DNA of 34,672 nucleotides. Origin: Saccoglossus kowalevskii (taxonomy: Eukaryota; Hemichordata; Enteropneusta; Harrimaniidae). Numbering within the stretch: position 1 is the first letter of the stretch; every line of letters starts with the position of its first letter. Below are positions 1 through 11,640 of the stretch, in pieces. Location of the stretch: positions 198,428 through 233,099 of the forward strand of contig NW_003109107.1 in assembly GCF_000003605.2 (NCBI RefSeq), read 5' to 3'. Below the pieces are notes generated by a model. The model had not been told where the DNA came from. It saw only the letters and a program-made list of their open reading frames with translations, and searched no databases. The position numbers were made by a program, and so were the translations under genes.

Positions 1-1029
1 GTCATATTATCTTGCCCTATTAGGTTATACAGTAGATTTTGTGGTTTACTAAACGAAGGTCTTCAAGACGCTCTTACAATTGCACTGTATATTATTTACA
101 TTTCAACTAATAGTACCTACCTATAATGCACTAACACAACAAGTAACATACACGAACCAACTTCATTGCTGCATTGTTTATCAAATTAAATTAGTACCAT
201 CTTCACTTGGACATCGTAGTAAATTGAATGACGTATCACACAAACCAGACGAAACACAGAAATGGATCCGACACATAATACAGCACAATACTGAGGTGTT
301 CTAACGTTCCAAGTGTTTGAAATCGTTATGAGCACGCCGTCTCAGACCTAATAAAATGATCGCCGAAAAAAAGACATAGTATTAAATAAGAAGCAGCTTA
401 TGTACAAAAAACCAACAAATGAAAAGTAATTTGTTAGTGCTTACTAATTTTTTTTTAAATATGACCACATGTAATAAATACAAATAATGTCTTGTGTAAA
501 TATTTTTTCTTTGTATCTTTAGTGGTCTAACTTTATTATTTTAATACAACATTGTATCAGTAATTTTCAAAATCAGTTTGTTCTTAATAAACCTGGCAAT
601 AGCTGCAACGATCAATATTTTTCTCTGGTTTGTTATCACTTTTAATAATACCTTTCGCGTGTTTTTAGTGCATTTGTAACTGTCATCGCCGAAATGTGGG
701 CACTGAAAGCATAACATATACGCTATGTGCCGACGTTGACATTAAAACACTTTCAAACGAAAATAAATGACCGTCGGGTTGCGTCCAGATCTCCAGAGGG
801 CCCCATCTATTGAAATACAGGTCTGTTCGTGATGTCACTACATGACAACTTATTGAAGATCGTTGGCGATCGATACGTTACCATCATGAAACACTAAGCT
901 AGTATTCCGCGCAGACAATAACATCCATATTGCATCTCGGCTTTACACTGTATATACTATTTGACAGTTCAAATATAATGAACTTAAGATTCTAGTAGCT
1001 ATTTATTACTGATATCATTTGGAAAATAC

Positions 1030-1257
1030 TTAATAAACCGAATAATCGAAATATAGATTGTCAGCAACTGTGGAAGGACAATTGGAATCTACTAGGTGTG
1101 CTTGTGATTTACATAACAAAGGATGTTTACGATTTACTGAGTTGATAGCGTTCCTCTGCAAGCAAGACTCCTGTATTTCTTCTTCGTTATGGTGCAGAAG
1201 CCATTGACTGCCATCCATTTCTACATCCTGGAAGTATGAGTTATCACCAGTGCACAC
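1030..1257 (-). pseudogene. Fragment of an unidentified repeated ORF family (copy 1)
   Basis: On the - strand an open frame runs through DVEMDGSQWLLHHNEEEIQ and ends in the tail NLYFDYSVY followed by a stop. The same segment recurs at 26533-26995 (-) and in inverted orientation at about 11826-12345 (+). This copy lacks roughly 230 bases that the 26.5-kb copy holds in the middle. A splice-acceptor-like CTTCCAG stands just before the DVEMD stretch in all three copies, so it may derive from a last exon. I do not recognise the family, and conservation could simply reflect the duplication. Confidence 0.4.
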
Positions 1258-1479
1258 TTCTCTAGTATATCCCCTATTTAGTGAATTTATTCATTGTATT
1301 TTCCTGTGCTTTGTTTTTTGCGATTATTTTGAGAGGTTTTAAAGTCAGGAGTTTAAATTTGATATTTCATTTCCAGTACTATTGTCTTGTCTACCGCTAG
1401 CAGTGAAATAACCTCCTGCCTAGTGTGAGTTCTATGGGTGCCTCTCTCAATAGCAATACGTAGGCCTTACACTGTGACA

Positions 1480-2370
1480 GATAAAACTTAATGTGTACAC
1501 TTAGTGTTTTGATATTGGTATAGCGTTTTAATATATAATTCCTAAATGTAAGGAGCGTGAAGCCTAGACTGTCTCAATATGTAGCAAAGCAAATATTATG
1601 ATCACACAATAGCCTGAAAAGCCTCTGCTAGTTCCACGAAGTGTTGTTTCGAAACTTAAACTCACCTCACTATACGCGCAACCTCGTACGTAATCGCCAT
1701 TCATTCGGATGTCAACAAGCGTGACCTGCGATATTGAAAAAAAAACACCTGCAGCGAACGAGTCGACATTTTGATAGCTCATACACGCTATCCCTATTAT
1801 ATTTTGGTTTTTCTGCACATTGACGTTATTACTAGGTGACTTGGAGGATTCTTTAATCTGTCACTTCATTGCAGTTATTGTGTCGTACAAAATCACTCGT
1901 ATCTTTGAACAGACTTACCAATTTTGGCGGGCCATTGTTGTCACACTCGATGTGAAAGCAATGGTTGCCACAAAGTGAACAATTCACATTGGTTTTGTTC
2001 TATATTTGTTTGGCATATTGAATACACAGTTCAAGTGTTGCGTCTACTACCAACATGAATAAAATTATTTCTCTGAAATCCATAGACAACTATTTTGGTC
2101 CTAGGGAATTGACCTCGTCTTTTATTTTCCTGCAAAAATGGCCACCAATTCAAATTTGCGTTGTGTATAGAAAGATTAACATCTTTAAAAATAGCACGGT
2201 TGATTTCGCTTGCGGAATGTAGACAAACTGTTTTTCATGCCTGTCCTAATGTCACCAACTCCTTTCAAATCGTAATACATGTACAGTTATATATATTACA
2301 GGTGACATGGTAAAGGCAAGGTTCATGGACATTGAATATTGGTACATGGATGGAAATCCTCAATACAAAA
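1480..2370 (+). repeat. GIMAP-array module M1
   Basis: First full copy of a repeated module. It opens with ACTTAATGTGTACACTTAG and contains GCGTGACCTGCGATATTG, then TATTATATTTTGG, a GTTATTACTAGGTGA segment resembling a 5' splice site, and the 13-bp palindrome GTGAACAATTCAC at 1975-1987. It ends near GGTACATGGATGG. Homologous copies start near 3360, 16320, 28457 and 33225. M1 is about 3.2 kb upstream of gene A and M2 lies between them, so its role, if any, is unclear. No long open frame is shared by all copies, so I treat it as non-coding. Confidence 0.75.
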
Positions 2371-3359
2371 AAACGAGTTCTACATATTCACAGATCCAAT
2401 TTCTGTGTGGGCGGTTATGTGAGGGCGCTTAATACACTGGTGGCAAGTCTGTTGGGATTTCGCGGTCATACGACTTTCACGTTCACTCCTTGTTTACGCA
2501 ATTTATTCTTATTTTTCAAGAATTTTTCATCAGAATCGCAACAGACCGCAAGCAAGTCTAAGATTGTGTAATACATAGAGCTAAATGCGCTGAGCAAACA
2601 AAACAATTACTTTGCACAAAAGTATGTTCGAGGTGTTCAATTTCTGATAACATAAACACGGGTTTCCCCTGCCGTTCCTGGAATCTTACCGATATAGATT
2701 TAATCGCAATTTCCGTAGCCATCGCTATTAATTCACAAACAAAACTCGTGGTGAAATAATAATTAGTAATTTTCACCTTTGTCGTCATTTTTAATTATCC
2801 TTGCTATTTCCCACACCAGAGTGAATAAAACTGGAACACCAATACTTGCAGTATGTCATTAAAAGCAGTGTAATACGAATGCATGATGCAAAGCCCTTTC
2901 TATAAATGTCTAAATGTCCTTTGGTCGAAGTAAGAAACGAGGTGATAATATCAGAGCATGGGTCTTATTTAGTAACTCCTGCCAGAGCAACTGCACAAAA
3001 CATAAGGACAAATTAACAGCTCCTAATTATGATATTCCTAGATTAACACCAGTTGTAAATGAGACATAACTTATTAATTCTCAACTCCGATGAAAGAATC
3101 ACTGTGAAAAAGTCCTACTCACTGCGAAAGCTACTCACTAAGAAGCTACGTAACATAAATCAAAAGTTCTTTTGGGGATCACTGGATTTTGAAATGATGT
3201 GAAGTGGTCACCCTGTTTTTGTTTTTTTTGGCTTGGGGGGAATTGTTTTCATACTTTTGCGACATCAGATTCCCCAGCACCCCCTCCTGGCCAAAGAAAA
3301 TGAGCAGTCCCTTATTACTGGTACCAGTTGGGAAATCCTTAATCAACCGAAGAATCGAA
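2371..3359. other. Spacer between modules M1 and M2, no supported gene
   Basis: This stretch is duplicated at about 27487-28456. Short open frames on both strands are preserved in both copies (+ 2332-2571 against 27447-27659; - 2558-2788 against 27706-27921). I see no recognisable domain, and their similarity is no higher than that of flanking non-coding DNA, so I do not call them genes. Confidence 0.55.
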
Positions 3360-4290
3360 ATACAGATAAAACTTAATGTGTACACTTAGTGTTTTGATAT
3401 TTGTATAGCATTCGTTTTAATATATAATTCCTAAATGTAAAGAGAGTGAATCCTAGACTGTCCCAATTTGTGGCAAAGCAAAAAAAAAATAATTTATGAT
3501 CACACGATACCCACAAACCCTCTGCTAGTTCCGCGAAGTGTTGCTTCGAAACTGAAGCTCACCTCACTATACGCGGAACCCCATACATAATCGCCATTCA
3601 TTAGGATCGACCTCTTTTCAACAAGCGTGACCTGCGATATTGAAAAAACAGTTCTGCAGCGAACGGGTCGACATTTTGGTAGCTCATACACGCTGTTCCT
3701 ATTATATTTTGGTCTTACTACACATTGAAGTTATTACTAGGTGAGTTGGAGGATTTTCTAATCTGTAATTCTGGTTCAGTTACTCTGTCGTACAAAGTAC
3801 TTCGATCACTAGTATCCAACAATTGAAAATATTTGCCACTTATGGCGGGCCATTGTTGTCACACTCGATGTGAAAGCAATGGTTGCCACAAAGTGAACAG
3901 TTCACATTGGCTTCGTTCTATATTTGTTTGGTATATTGAATACACAGATCGCGTCTACTACCAACACGGATAAAATTATTTCCCTGAAATCCATAGACAA
4001 CTAATTTGGTCCTGGGGAGTTGTGGTCGTCTTTTATTTTGTCTGTAAAAATGACGAATTCGCGTTGTGCATACATTAACGCCCTTAAAAATGGAACGGGT
4101 GATTTTACTTGCGGAATGTAGACAAACTGTTCTTCGTACCTGTCCTAATAATGTCATCAGCTCTTTTCAAATCGTAATACATGGAGTAGAGTTAACTATA
4201 TCCCTCTACAGGTGGCATTGTAAACTCAGAGTCCACGATTATTTGTACATGATGGGAACCCTCAATACAAACATATTATCTTTGAATCAT
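3360..4290 (+). repeat. GIMAP-array module M2, upstream of gene A
   Basis: Second full module, ending about 0.87 kb before the start codon of gene A. TATTATATTTTGG lies at about 3700-3712 and the donor-like ACTAG|GTGAGT places a possible exon end at 3740. The palindrome here is GTGAACAGTTCAC (3893-3905), with six-base arms. It reads CTACAGGTGGC near 4200 with no insertion, so it is the empty-site counterpart of the small transposon in module M4. Its position matches M3 before gene C and M4 before gene D, which suggests a promoter or 5' untranslated exon. That function is inference. Confidence 0.75.
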
Positions 4291-5158
4291 ATTCACACTT
4301 AGCCCGTGATTTAAATGCAAAAAATAAACAAATTCTGTGTGGCAATGTTTGGCACTCAATTAGAAACTACTTTCTTAGCTGGCAATTGCTGGAGAGCATC
4401 TAAGTATGCAATTGTTCAGTGATGGGCCTCTTGCTATATTGCATCCGTTAGTGTGACGGATTTCTGCTTATGGGACTCCTGTTTCACTGATACAATCTTT
4501 GTGACATTGCTGGTTTGGTGCATGCACTAATGCACTATCGGTACAACCCTGGTATAGCCTTTAAAAAATGTTTGAAGGTCACTTAAGTCAACTTGAGAAC
4601 CTTCTTCTATACTTTCTCAGTATCTAAAGTGCTAGGTTAAAATCTGCATTGTTGAAGAAGAATTAGATTTCCAAGCAGACGCCGCTACAGTAGGGGCAAT
4701 CAAATTTGGTGATACCATGCACAGTGATTTCTTCGAGCACGCCTTTCCTACATAAAATCATTGTAAAACATAGAAATCACACATGGAAATGATGGTATAA
4801 ATCAAACAATCACCACTGGACGATTAAAAGACACATCAATCGTCTATATATTTAATCTGCGTATGCACTGAAATCAACAAATGTATGTATGATATATATT
4901 AGAAAACCTACATAATTCTAAAATAAACTCGCTGTATGTATGTATGTATGTATGTATGTATGATTGATTGAATTTGAATAAAAAGAATTTCAAATGAAAA
5001 CAGTTGGTTTTATAACTATTTCTAAATATGAATATAGGGTATTAACTTAAATATACTACTTTAAGATTATTGATTAAATAACCAAGCAGTTGAACAATTT
5101 TCAGAAGATGCAGATTCGCAAACATTTGACTTCAAGTTTTGATTCCATTGCAGTTACC
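4291..5158. other. Gene A upstream spacer and possible 5' intron end
   Basis: There is no open frame of interest. The last 120 bases align with those before genes B, C and D. They end in GATTCCATTGCAG followed by TTACC and the start codon. The similar GATTTCATTGCAG and TTTTATTGCAG at the other genes suggest a conserved 3' splice site, so an upstream non-coding exon probably exists. Module M2 offers a donor-like site about 1.4 kb away. Confidence 0.5.
4933..4963. repeat. (TGTA)n microsatellite
   Basis: About seven units of TGTA lie roughly 200 bases before gene A. A TACA run, its reverse complement, lies beyond the gene at 6501-6536. No equivalent run is seen near genes B or D. Confidence 0.95.
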
Positions 5159-6004
5159 ATGGCATATTCATCAGCAGGAAGGATCCCAAAAGGAGACCAA
5201 TTAACTCTTGTTCTTGTAGGCCGAACAGGTTCCGGTAAAAGTGCAACTGGAAACACCATATTAGGTAAACCACATTTCATGTCGGTGCGCTCAATGTCAT
5301 CAAAAACAAGAAACATAGCATGGGCTCGACGTGAACAAAAAAGAAAACTTGTGGTGATCGACACACCTGGATTCTTCGACACCAGTGGTGAACTGACCAA
5401 TGAAGATATGGCTAAAGAAATTGCAAAATGTGTTGGCATTGCAATGACGCAGGGCAGTGGTCTAGACGCTATTATATTGACACTAAATGCCGATGAACGA
5501 CTAACCGAAGAACACATCAACAGTATAAAGTTACTGCGTGCTTTATTCGGCGAAGACATGATGAAATACGTTACAATACTGTTTACACGGAAGGATCAAC
5601 TTGACCTCGATAAAGTCAGTTTAGCCGATTTCCTGAAGGAGATTCCCTCGTATCTGAAACATCTGCTAATAGACTGCAATAACAGGGTGCTAGCTTTCGA
5701 CAACAGAACAAATGACGCAAATGTCAAAGAACAACAGACTGCCGAGCTTGTGCGATTGGTCGACAAAACCAGAGCTTCCAACGGAAATAAACCGTTTACA
5801 AATGATATTACGAGACGCGTGAAGGAAGCCGTTGAAGATGATAGACTGTGCAAGTATACTGGCATGGGTGGTGCTGACAGACAAGCAGATGATATCGCAT
5901 CGGGCGGTAACAGTGATGTCATCGTAAAAATACTAGATTTTCTTACTGCACTAATTCCCGCTGCGTTAAAAGTTGCGGAATTAATTATACAAAGTAGAAA
6001 ATAA
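5159..6004 (+). CDS. GIMAP/AIG1-type GTPase, gene A (intact)
   Basis: 281-residue protein of the AIG1 (GIMAP) GTPase family. Visible motifs are the G1 P-loop GRTGSGKS at 21-28, a likely G2 threonine at 50, G3 DTPG at 68-71, the family-specific conserved box between G3 and G4 (about 107-131, [12 protein letters not shown] onward), G4 TRKD at 143-146 and a G5-like LAFDNR near 178-183. Residues 255-277 form a hydrophobic tail that could anchor the protein to a membrane, as in some vertebrate GIMAPs. In those animals the family acts in lymphocyte survival and vesicle or organelle biology; in invertebrates it is linked to immune response. I start at 5159 because the frame upstream of it is not conserved in gene D and CATTGCAG, a likely 3' splice site, lies directly before it. 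The coding part is one exon, 281 codons as in gene D. Confidence 0.95.
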   Translation: MAYSSAGRIPKGDQLTLVLVGRTGSGKSATGNTILGKPHFMSVRSMSSKTRNIAWARREQKRKLVVIDTPGFFDTSGELTNEDMAKEIAKCVGIAMTQGSGLDAIILTLNADERLTEEHINSIKLLRALFGEDMMKYVTILFTRKDQLDLDKVSLADFLKEIPSYLKHLLIDCNNRVLAFDNRTNDANVKEQQTAELVRLVDKTRASNGNKPFTNDITRRVKEAVEDDRLCKYTGMGGADRQADDIASGGNSDVIVKILDFLTALIPAALKVAELIIQSRK

Positions 6005-6109
6005 CAAATGCAACTTGTGTTTTCATTTGTATTTGCGTATTGAGTGTTCAGAATTTAATATCATCGAGTCTGAGTTTAGACTGTTTTATTACAATTAGTG
6101 CCTGACAAA
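6005..6109. other. Gene A 3' flank
   Basis: The first bases after the stop, including TTTTCATTTGTATTTG and the later GAGTTTAGAC, recur after genes B and C, so they probably belong to the 3' untranslated region. I see no canonical AATAAA close to the stop. Confidence 0.45.
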
Positions 6110-6500
6110 AAGTTGTAGAGTCTCTTAGTACAAGTTAGGGATTTCAAGTCTCGCATTAGTACGAGCAAACTTATACTTCCGTTCCTAATACTGGGGATTC
6201 TTTCAACAAATGTTGACTAGATCATATACCTCATCTTTCTAATAATGCTGGTAAACATGTCGCAAATATTTGGAGACCAGAACATATACTTTGAGATCAA
6301 TACGTCTGAAAACTGTAATCCATTTAAATACTTGAAACATTTCTTGGCCAACTTACATTTTTGTAATTTAAGAATACGCTGCTAAACGCCAATGTCGCAT
6401 ATAATCCCATATATGAGATAAAACCATGCAGCAATAATAACTCAAAAATATTTGCAGTAAGTGTGGCAATTACTTTTAGAAAGACCAGGCTCCTTACATA

Positions 6501-6536
6501 TACATACATACATACATACATACATACATACATACA
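6501..6536. repeat. (TACA)n microsatellite
   Basis: Nine units of TACA lie about 500 bases after gene A. They are the reverse complement of the TGTA run at 4933-4963, so the two form an inverted pair around gene A. Confidence 0.95.
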
Positions 6537-8556
6537 ATCTATATGATTCCGCACGCTTAGCTTGTTATAAGAAATGACAACCAATATTTTTGCTTCATTT
6601 GTTTTCATTGACAGTGAGTCGTATATCGTTATTTGCAATTTATGTCGAACTTTGTATAATCATGTACATTGTTATGGTGTCATTCACACATATCCCATTA
6701 TTGGCAACACAGTTCACTATAATGTGTAAGTCATACTGCACACATGCAGTAGCAGTTTCAAATTAAACATTATTAACTCATAACTATCTAAAAACTTGCT
6801 CTACTGTATAATTTATATTTAAAAAGAAACATTTTTACATTACATGGCTTTCACAACAAACCATCGAAATTAAAATATTTTGGAATAAATTTCTGAATTA
6901 ATGGTACATTTATTTGAAATATAACATAGTGGTGCCAAGGATATCGTGGATATATTATATATTTTTCCCGTTTGAGTAATTCATAAAAAATCAGAAACTC
7001 TCAATCCAATTTATGATTTTATATAGAAATGATATTGATTATTAAAATATATATATTTTTTCATTTGATATATCATATGATATTTGTTTCTGTATATTGG
7101 ATATTGTATAAGAAAATATGAGTACGTCGAACCTCCGAAGCTAACATTTTAGGTCTGGGTTTATGGTGTGCATGGTAGGCCCTTTTGTCATATGAACTAT
7201 TAACATTTAAGTCTTGAGTCTACAATATTCGCTGGCAGGTGAACACGAACAACTGCTTACGTTTATCGTATTTCCTTTGCCGCTTGAATTCAATGACAAC
7301 AGTTGATATCACAACAATTTATTTAGAATGTACAAACAAATTTCTATAAAAAATGAAAAAAAAAAAATAACAAGAAAACCCAAAATGAGTGTCCTCTCAA
7401 CCTCATACAAAAATCCAAGCATTACAATTGATGAATACCAAGAAATATCAAAACCCACAAAACCACCAAACATTTGTCACCATGTAGTTTTCGTGACAGC
7501 TCCTGAACAAAAAACTATAGTGTATGTACAAAACAAAAGTAGAATGAATTTGCATCTTGGCGGGAAAAATGGCATTCAACACCAAATAGTTAAACACATC
7601 ACATCTAGAATGATTATAAAATCACATGATATATACACCATTACATGATTTTACAATTCTTTGTGTTTGTATTCAATCACTTCCATTCTTCCTATCACCC
7701 CTGCTAGCTCTTGGAAACCATTCCCTCACTAGTTTTGAATCTGTCTAGGACACTTCTCGGCGTTTGCGATGGCATTATTGTTGTACTCCAACATGTCCAG
7801 GCTGGATATGACGACTTTGTCTAATACGTATCTAAAACGTATTGCAGTATATTAAGACAATTGTGCAGTTGAAAAAATGTGTCATTTCTGTTGAAGAAAC
7901 ACACTTTAATAGAAGTAATATTAGTATGCAGACTAGATATGTTCGTACCCATTGCAGTTTATAATCTGTTGCAAACCCCCTCAATACATTTTATTGTGCA
8001 TTGGTTGTATGTTTTCATTGGTTGTTTGGGTGAATGTTTTCTTTGTCAGAAATACCATCGTCTCCGTCGTCTGTCTGTTCTGGTTCTGGATGAAAGAGTG
8101 GGCTAATAGCTACTTTCGTTTCTTGGTTGAAGTCGTTTAAACCATGTGTATTTGCAGTATTGTCATTTGAGACAAAGATGCTCGTACCTTTGTATCAACA
8201 ACATTTGATTGATAAATATTTATTCCAGCCAATTTTAGACAATATAAAAAGTTATTATTATCAGAAATTATATTGGTAGAATAATACAAATTTGAAAAAA
8301 AAACATAGAAACATATATTATAGTAATGGGTGAATCAATAATTATTACGACTGAGTCACCAATTTTGTAGCAGAGTTTTAGCTCCAAGTACAGGAAACGA
8401 GAATTGCAGTCATTCCAATGATAGGACGCCGTCATACTGGTTCATTTTAGTATTGGTGGGAAAGATTTGCTTCAAGCTTTCAGTTATTTTTACTGGTTTC
8501 AAATTCTCGTACTCTATTCCTCTAGTTAGATTAGGAAGAAGGAAATGAATTGTTAC

Positions 8557-8688
8557 CTGAGGCAATAACACAGTATCCATACCGCTACTCAAACATGATT
8601 TCCTTCAGCAATAGCATTTCTATCGTCAACATTGACGTCTGTGCATGCACGGCTCTCAAATGCCAGGTCATGTAAACCAATCTCGCCC
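8557..8688 (-). pseudogene. Exon-like remnant of an unidentified gene, copy 1
   Basis: On the - strand a 132-base segment sits between an acceptor-like TTTTATTTCAG and a donor-like CTCAG|GTAACA. One frame reads GLHDLAFES and then TDVNVDDRNAIAEGNH, followed by a stop. The second copy at 24675-24880 shares GLHDL and NVDDR in the same frame and carries extra codons between them. Both are interrupted, so this is probably a dead exon carried along in the array spacer. I cannot assign the family; the cysteine and tryptophan content of the longer copy would suit an extracellular domain. Confidence 0.42.
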
Positions 8689-9219
8689 CTGAAATAAAAC
8701 AAAACAGTTTTATACAAATGCTCATACATTGCCAAGCTGTAAATAAAGACTGTATGATTGTACCAAACTAGGTCAATGCTTGTGACGTTTCCTATCGAGT
8801 GAATATTGTAAATACCTTCGAACGACCAATGATACTAACTGTACACACTGACGTTAATAGGAGTTCACGGACATTTCACTGACCATAAACTAAGCAAAAA
8901 ATATACTGACAGTCTAGCCAGATTGCCACCAAGTTCTTACCATTTAGTGTGGGCATCATTCTATTCCAATTTTCGGTGTTGGATAACTAAACATGACCCT
9001 TTCACAAAGCGAAAATAAATGACCGTTGGGTTGCATCCAGTTCTATTGAAATCCAGGTATGTTCAGGATAGTTCTACAACTTATTTAGGGTTGTGGAAGA
9101 AATATCAAATACGTCACCAAAATGAAAGGCTAGGCCGTTTTTTGGCGGTTTCTAACTGATGATTTTATGTGCCATTTCTCCATAATAGTTTGCGTCGTGC
9201 ATTATAAAAATCTACGGTC

Positions 9220-9260
9220 CGCGTCACGTGACCGATTTTAACAAAATGGCGGCTACGTCA
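9220..9260. promoter_or_regulatory. Candidate CpG-rich promoter cluster
   Basis: Within 40 bases lie a TCACGTGA palindrome (9224-9231, E-box class used by USF/MITF-type factors), an ATGGCGGC (9246-9253, the core of a YY1-type site) and a TACGTCA CRE-like half site (9254-9260). The stretch is richer in CpG than its AT-rich surroundings. Such clusters are known from housekeeping promoters. No gene can be seen starting here except the short ORF below. Confidence 0.4.
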
Positions 9261-9365
9261 TTTCAAAATCCAAGCTATCGCCGCTTCAAATGTTATTCTC
9301 GTAATAGAAATTGTTTGTATTATAGCTACGTGGACCATGTCAATTTTCACAGAAACAAAAGATAA
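9246..9365 (+). CDS. Possible 39-codon small ORF
   Basis: An open frame starts at the ATGGCGGC inside the promoter-like cluster and reads MAATSFQNPSYRRFKCYSR, ending in HRNKR and a stop. It is basic and rich in Arg and Tyr. It could be a 5' exon, a short protein or chance. No homologous copy is visible in the other array units, so conservation cannot be judged from this window. Confidence 0.2.
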   Translation: MAATSFQNPSYRRFKCYSRNRNCLYYSYVDHVNFHRNKR

Positions 9366-11640
9366 ACCATAATCTTGTGATTAATTTTAAAAACTGTTGA
9401 CACAATAATTGTATGGAATGTTTTGAAATGTATGCACCGTAACTGGTTATTTGAAAGTTCAAAGAAAACGAATTGAATTGAAAACGATAAATAAAACGAT
9501 GAGAGAGAGTGAGACTTGCAAGCAAAATGTTCACCAAGTTCACAACATACAACATAGCATTTATCATTAGTTAGCAATTTTATTCATTGATTGTATTTAA
9601 CATAATTCATGCTTCATTTTTAATAACGAATTTGCATTGGTATTAATCACATTGAACGACCAGTTATAAGACCAGTATTGTTCTCTTAATTCGAATTCAC
9701 GTGTTAAGGTTTAGTTAATTGTTATAATACATGACAGTTAAAGTGTTCTATTGCTGTTTGAAACTATCCAATTCAATTTCTGTTGACTCATCAGAAAGTA
9801 GTCAGCTTCCGTTCTCTCTCATTAATTGAATGTTGAAACTAAGGTTTCAACCACAAATTGAGTCATACCTAAATAGAGGTTTATTAAACGACGTGAAGTA
9901 AATTATGTTTGTTCTTTCTATTTCATATACTTGTTTTGCAATTTCTAAATAATAACAACTGAATAAAGTGACAAAATGGTGATTATTATTAGTAAAATAC
10001 GAGGACAGGGATATCTAAAACCTTTCTAATCTCGTGATTCAACTTTTGACAATACATGGTTGTAACGAGTAACAGTCTAAAGCACTTAATCCAATAAGAG
10101 GGTGTAAATATTTATGGGACTTGGTGACATAGGCGCTTTCTGACGAAGTAAAAAATACCCTGGCAAATGTTCAAGTATATTAACAATACTTTATTTTCTA
10201 TTACTTCATAACTTGGCAACGTGGTTGGTAATACCAAACACGAGTAGGATTACCAAAATGCAACTTTAATTTTGCTGATTAATATTCAAACTGCCAAGAT
10301 AAATATGTCATTATTTGTTTTGCGTGTGCCACAACAATTTATGTTACCCACCTATGAGAAACATTGATTGTTATCAGAGAAATACGAGCACTTAAATTTT
10401 TACTAACGCATTTCAAATATATACTACATCGTATAATGTTATCTTTCACAGTTTGGCACTAAGCATTTTTCATGGATGCAAAATCATAGCAACAATAACA
10501 AAGAGAAAATTTTGAACTATCAAACAAAGACATTTTATATGATTTCACCTGGAGTAAATTCATTTATAGTTTCCATGTCACCATGTTGTGTTAATTTGAA
10601 GAGTGTGTAAATGAGCGCTAGTTATTCATTACGTAAATCGCATATCTTTGTACAATAATATAAGTACCTGGTATGTACGAACCCCATATGTCTGGTAGTA
10701 TTTTCCGGGTTAAAGTTCGGATTAGTTTATACATTTTTAAACCATCAATGTCAATGCATACATTTCCACTGAATAATACTTCCTAGTTCCTCGTGATGAC
10801 GAACACAACTAATATGAACCTAAGTCATTATACATCTTCTATAATGATAAGATTTTATTTCACCCCATAACGGTTGTCTTGGTAGGTGTTCGATCTGACA
10901 CCACAAACGTGAGATGCTGATTTCGAGGAGGATGTTCATTACATATCACTAACATAACTATATCAACGTAAGTAATGTTCACACACATAACTAAAATATA
11001 TGATATGAAGGTACCATATATTTGATTGATATTGAAGTTTATTTGACAAAAAAAATGATTGAAGTTGTGTATTTTCTTATTAATGGCGCAATAATCCATA
11101 TTTCCATGCAATGGATGGCGACTGTAGAATTTGACAGGAACAATAAAATCTGGAACACAAATGTATAAAATCTGTTATATAAAACGTAGGCCAATATTCT
11201 CAATATAACGTCAAACATTTTACTAAAGATGTGATTGTGGAATTCGGTTGCTGGAACGGATTTTCTATTTTCCAATTCGTTCATCTTAGTAGCTATACAT
11301 AACTCAATTGATTGCATGTAATACACTGTAAGATTATAACATAAACCACGCCCTCTAACGTTGCACTAGCCAATAACATGGCAATAACCCATACTAATTT
11401 TCGCATTTAACCAATCATGGATAATTCCGTTGACATTATTGATAGCACACATGTCACTGGGATGTACGTGTCATTAGGATATACCCTTACACATTGTAAC
11501 TTACTCAAGATCTGTAATGACATATGCTAACATAGATACTGTTTATGACCCTGTAAAATAATCATCATAACACCTCAAGCCGATATCAATATCGGATGCT
11601 GTTAACCTGCAAATGTATATATATATACATATATTTATGA
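9366..11640. other. No gene seen
   Basis: AT-rich sequence with scattered short open frames on both strands (for example - 9340-9577 and - 11039-11326). None shows a domain, splice framework or a second copy in the window. Confidence 0.6.

Larger units (their letters stand above)
1..6010. repeat. Segmental duplication, copy 1 (GIMAP gene A and its upstream spacer)
   Basis: From the first base this block matches 25473-31210 in the same orientation and order: spacer, unknown ORF fragment, two modules, gene. In the first 300 bases I count only about six to eight substitutions. Later parts differ by indels, including roughly 230 bases missing here around 1145 relative to copy 2, and about 660 bases present here (about 1745-2405) but missing in copy 2. 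The block runs off the left edge, so its true start is not visible. Within 304-1030 I see no gene, only duplicated spacer. Confidence 0.93.
6110..9090. repeat. Downstream spacer block, copy 1
   Basis: Homologous in the same order to 22980-25260. Shared landmarks are CTTCCGTTCCTAATA, TAATGCTGGTAAAC, TTTGAGATCAATACGTCT and, further on, ACAAAGATGCTCGTACC and CATTTAGTGTGGGCATCATT. The end (about 8995-9090) also matches 750-860 and 26260-26370. This shows that the spacer travelled with the genes during tandem duplication. Apart from the exon-like remnant at 8557-8688 I see no supported gene. Weak open frames at 7328-7648 and 7879-8106 have no recognisable features. Confidence 0.8.

Noticed and set aside
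2500-2540. CUGAUGA on the - strand near 2530, a possible second hammerhead
   Set aside because: No pairing stem II, and no GAAA with a usable stem III or cleavage site follows.
3500-3691. Conserved - strand frame in modules (ISQVTLVEKRS..MNGDYV..AYSE) between acceptor-like and donor-like signals
   Set aside because: M3 and M5 lose the donor or frame, and the peptide is not conserved beyond the DNA; too weak to call an exon.
5090-5158. Upstream ATG extending gene A by 23 codons
   Set aside because: Gene D has a one-base difference that breaks this frame, and an acceptor-like CATTGCAG lies between it and the conserved start.
5101-5559. 152-codon open frame on the - strand within gene A (and its counterpart within D)
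   Set aside because: It mirrors the GIMAP frame on the other strand and has no domain; a shadow frame.
7328-7648. 106-codon open frame (+) in the downstream spacer
   Set aside because: Low-complexity Lys/Ile-rich start, no recognisable domain and no copy preserved in the second spacer block.
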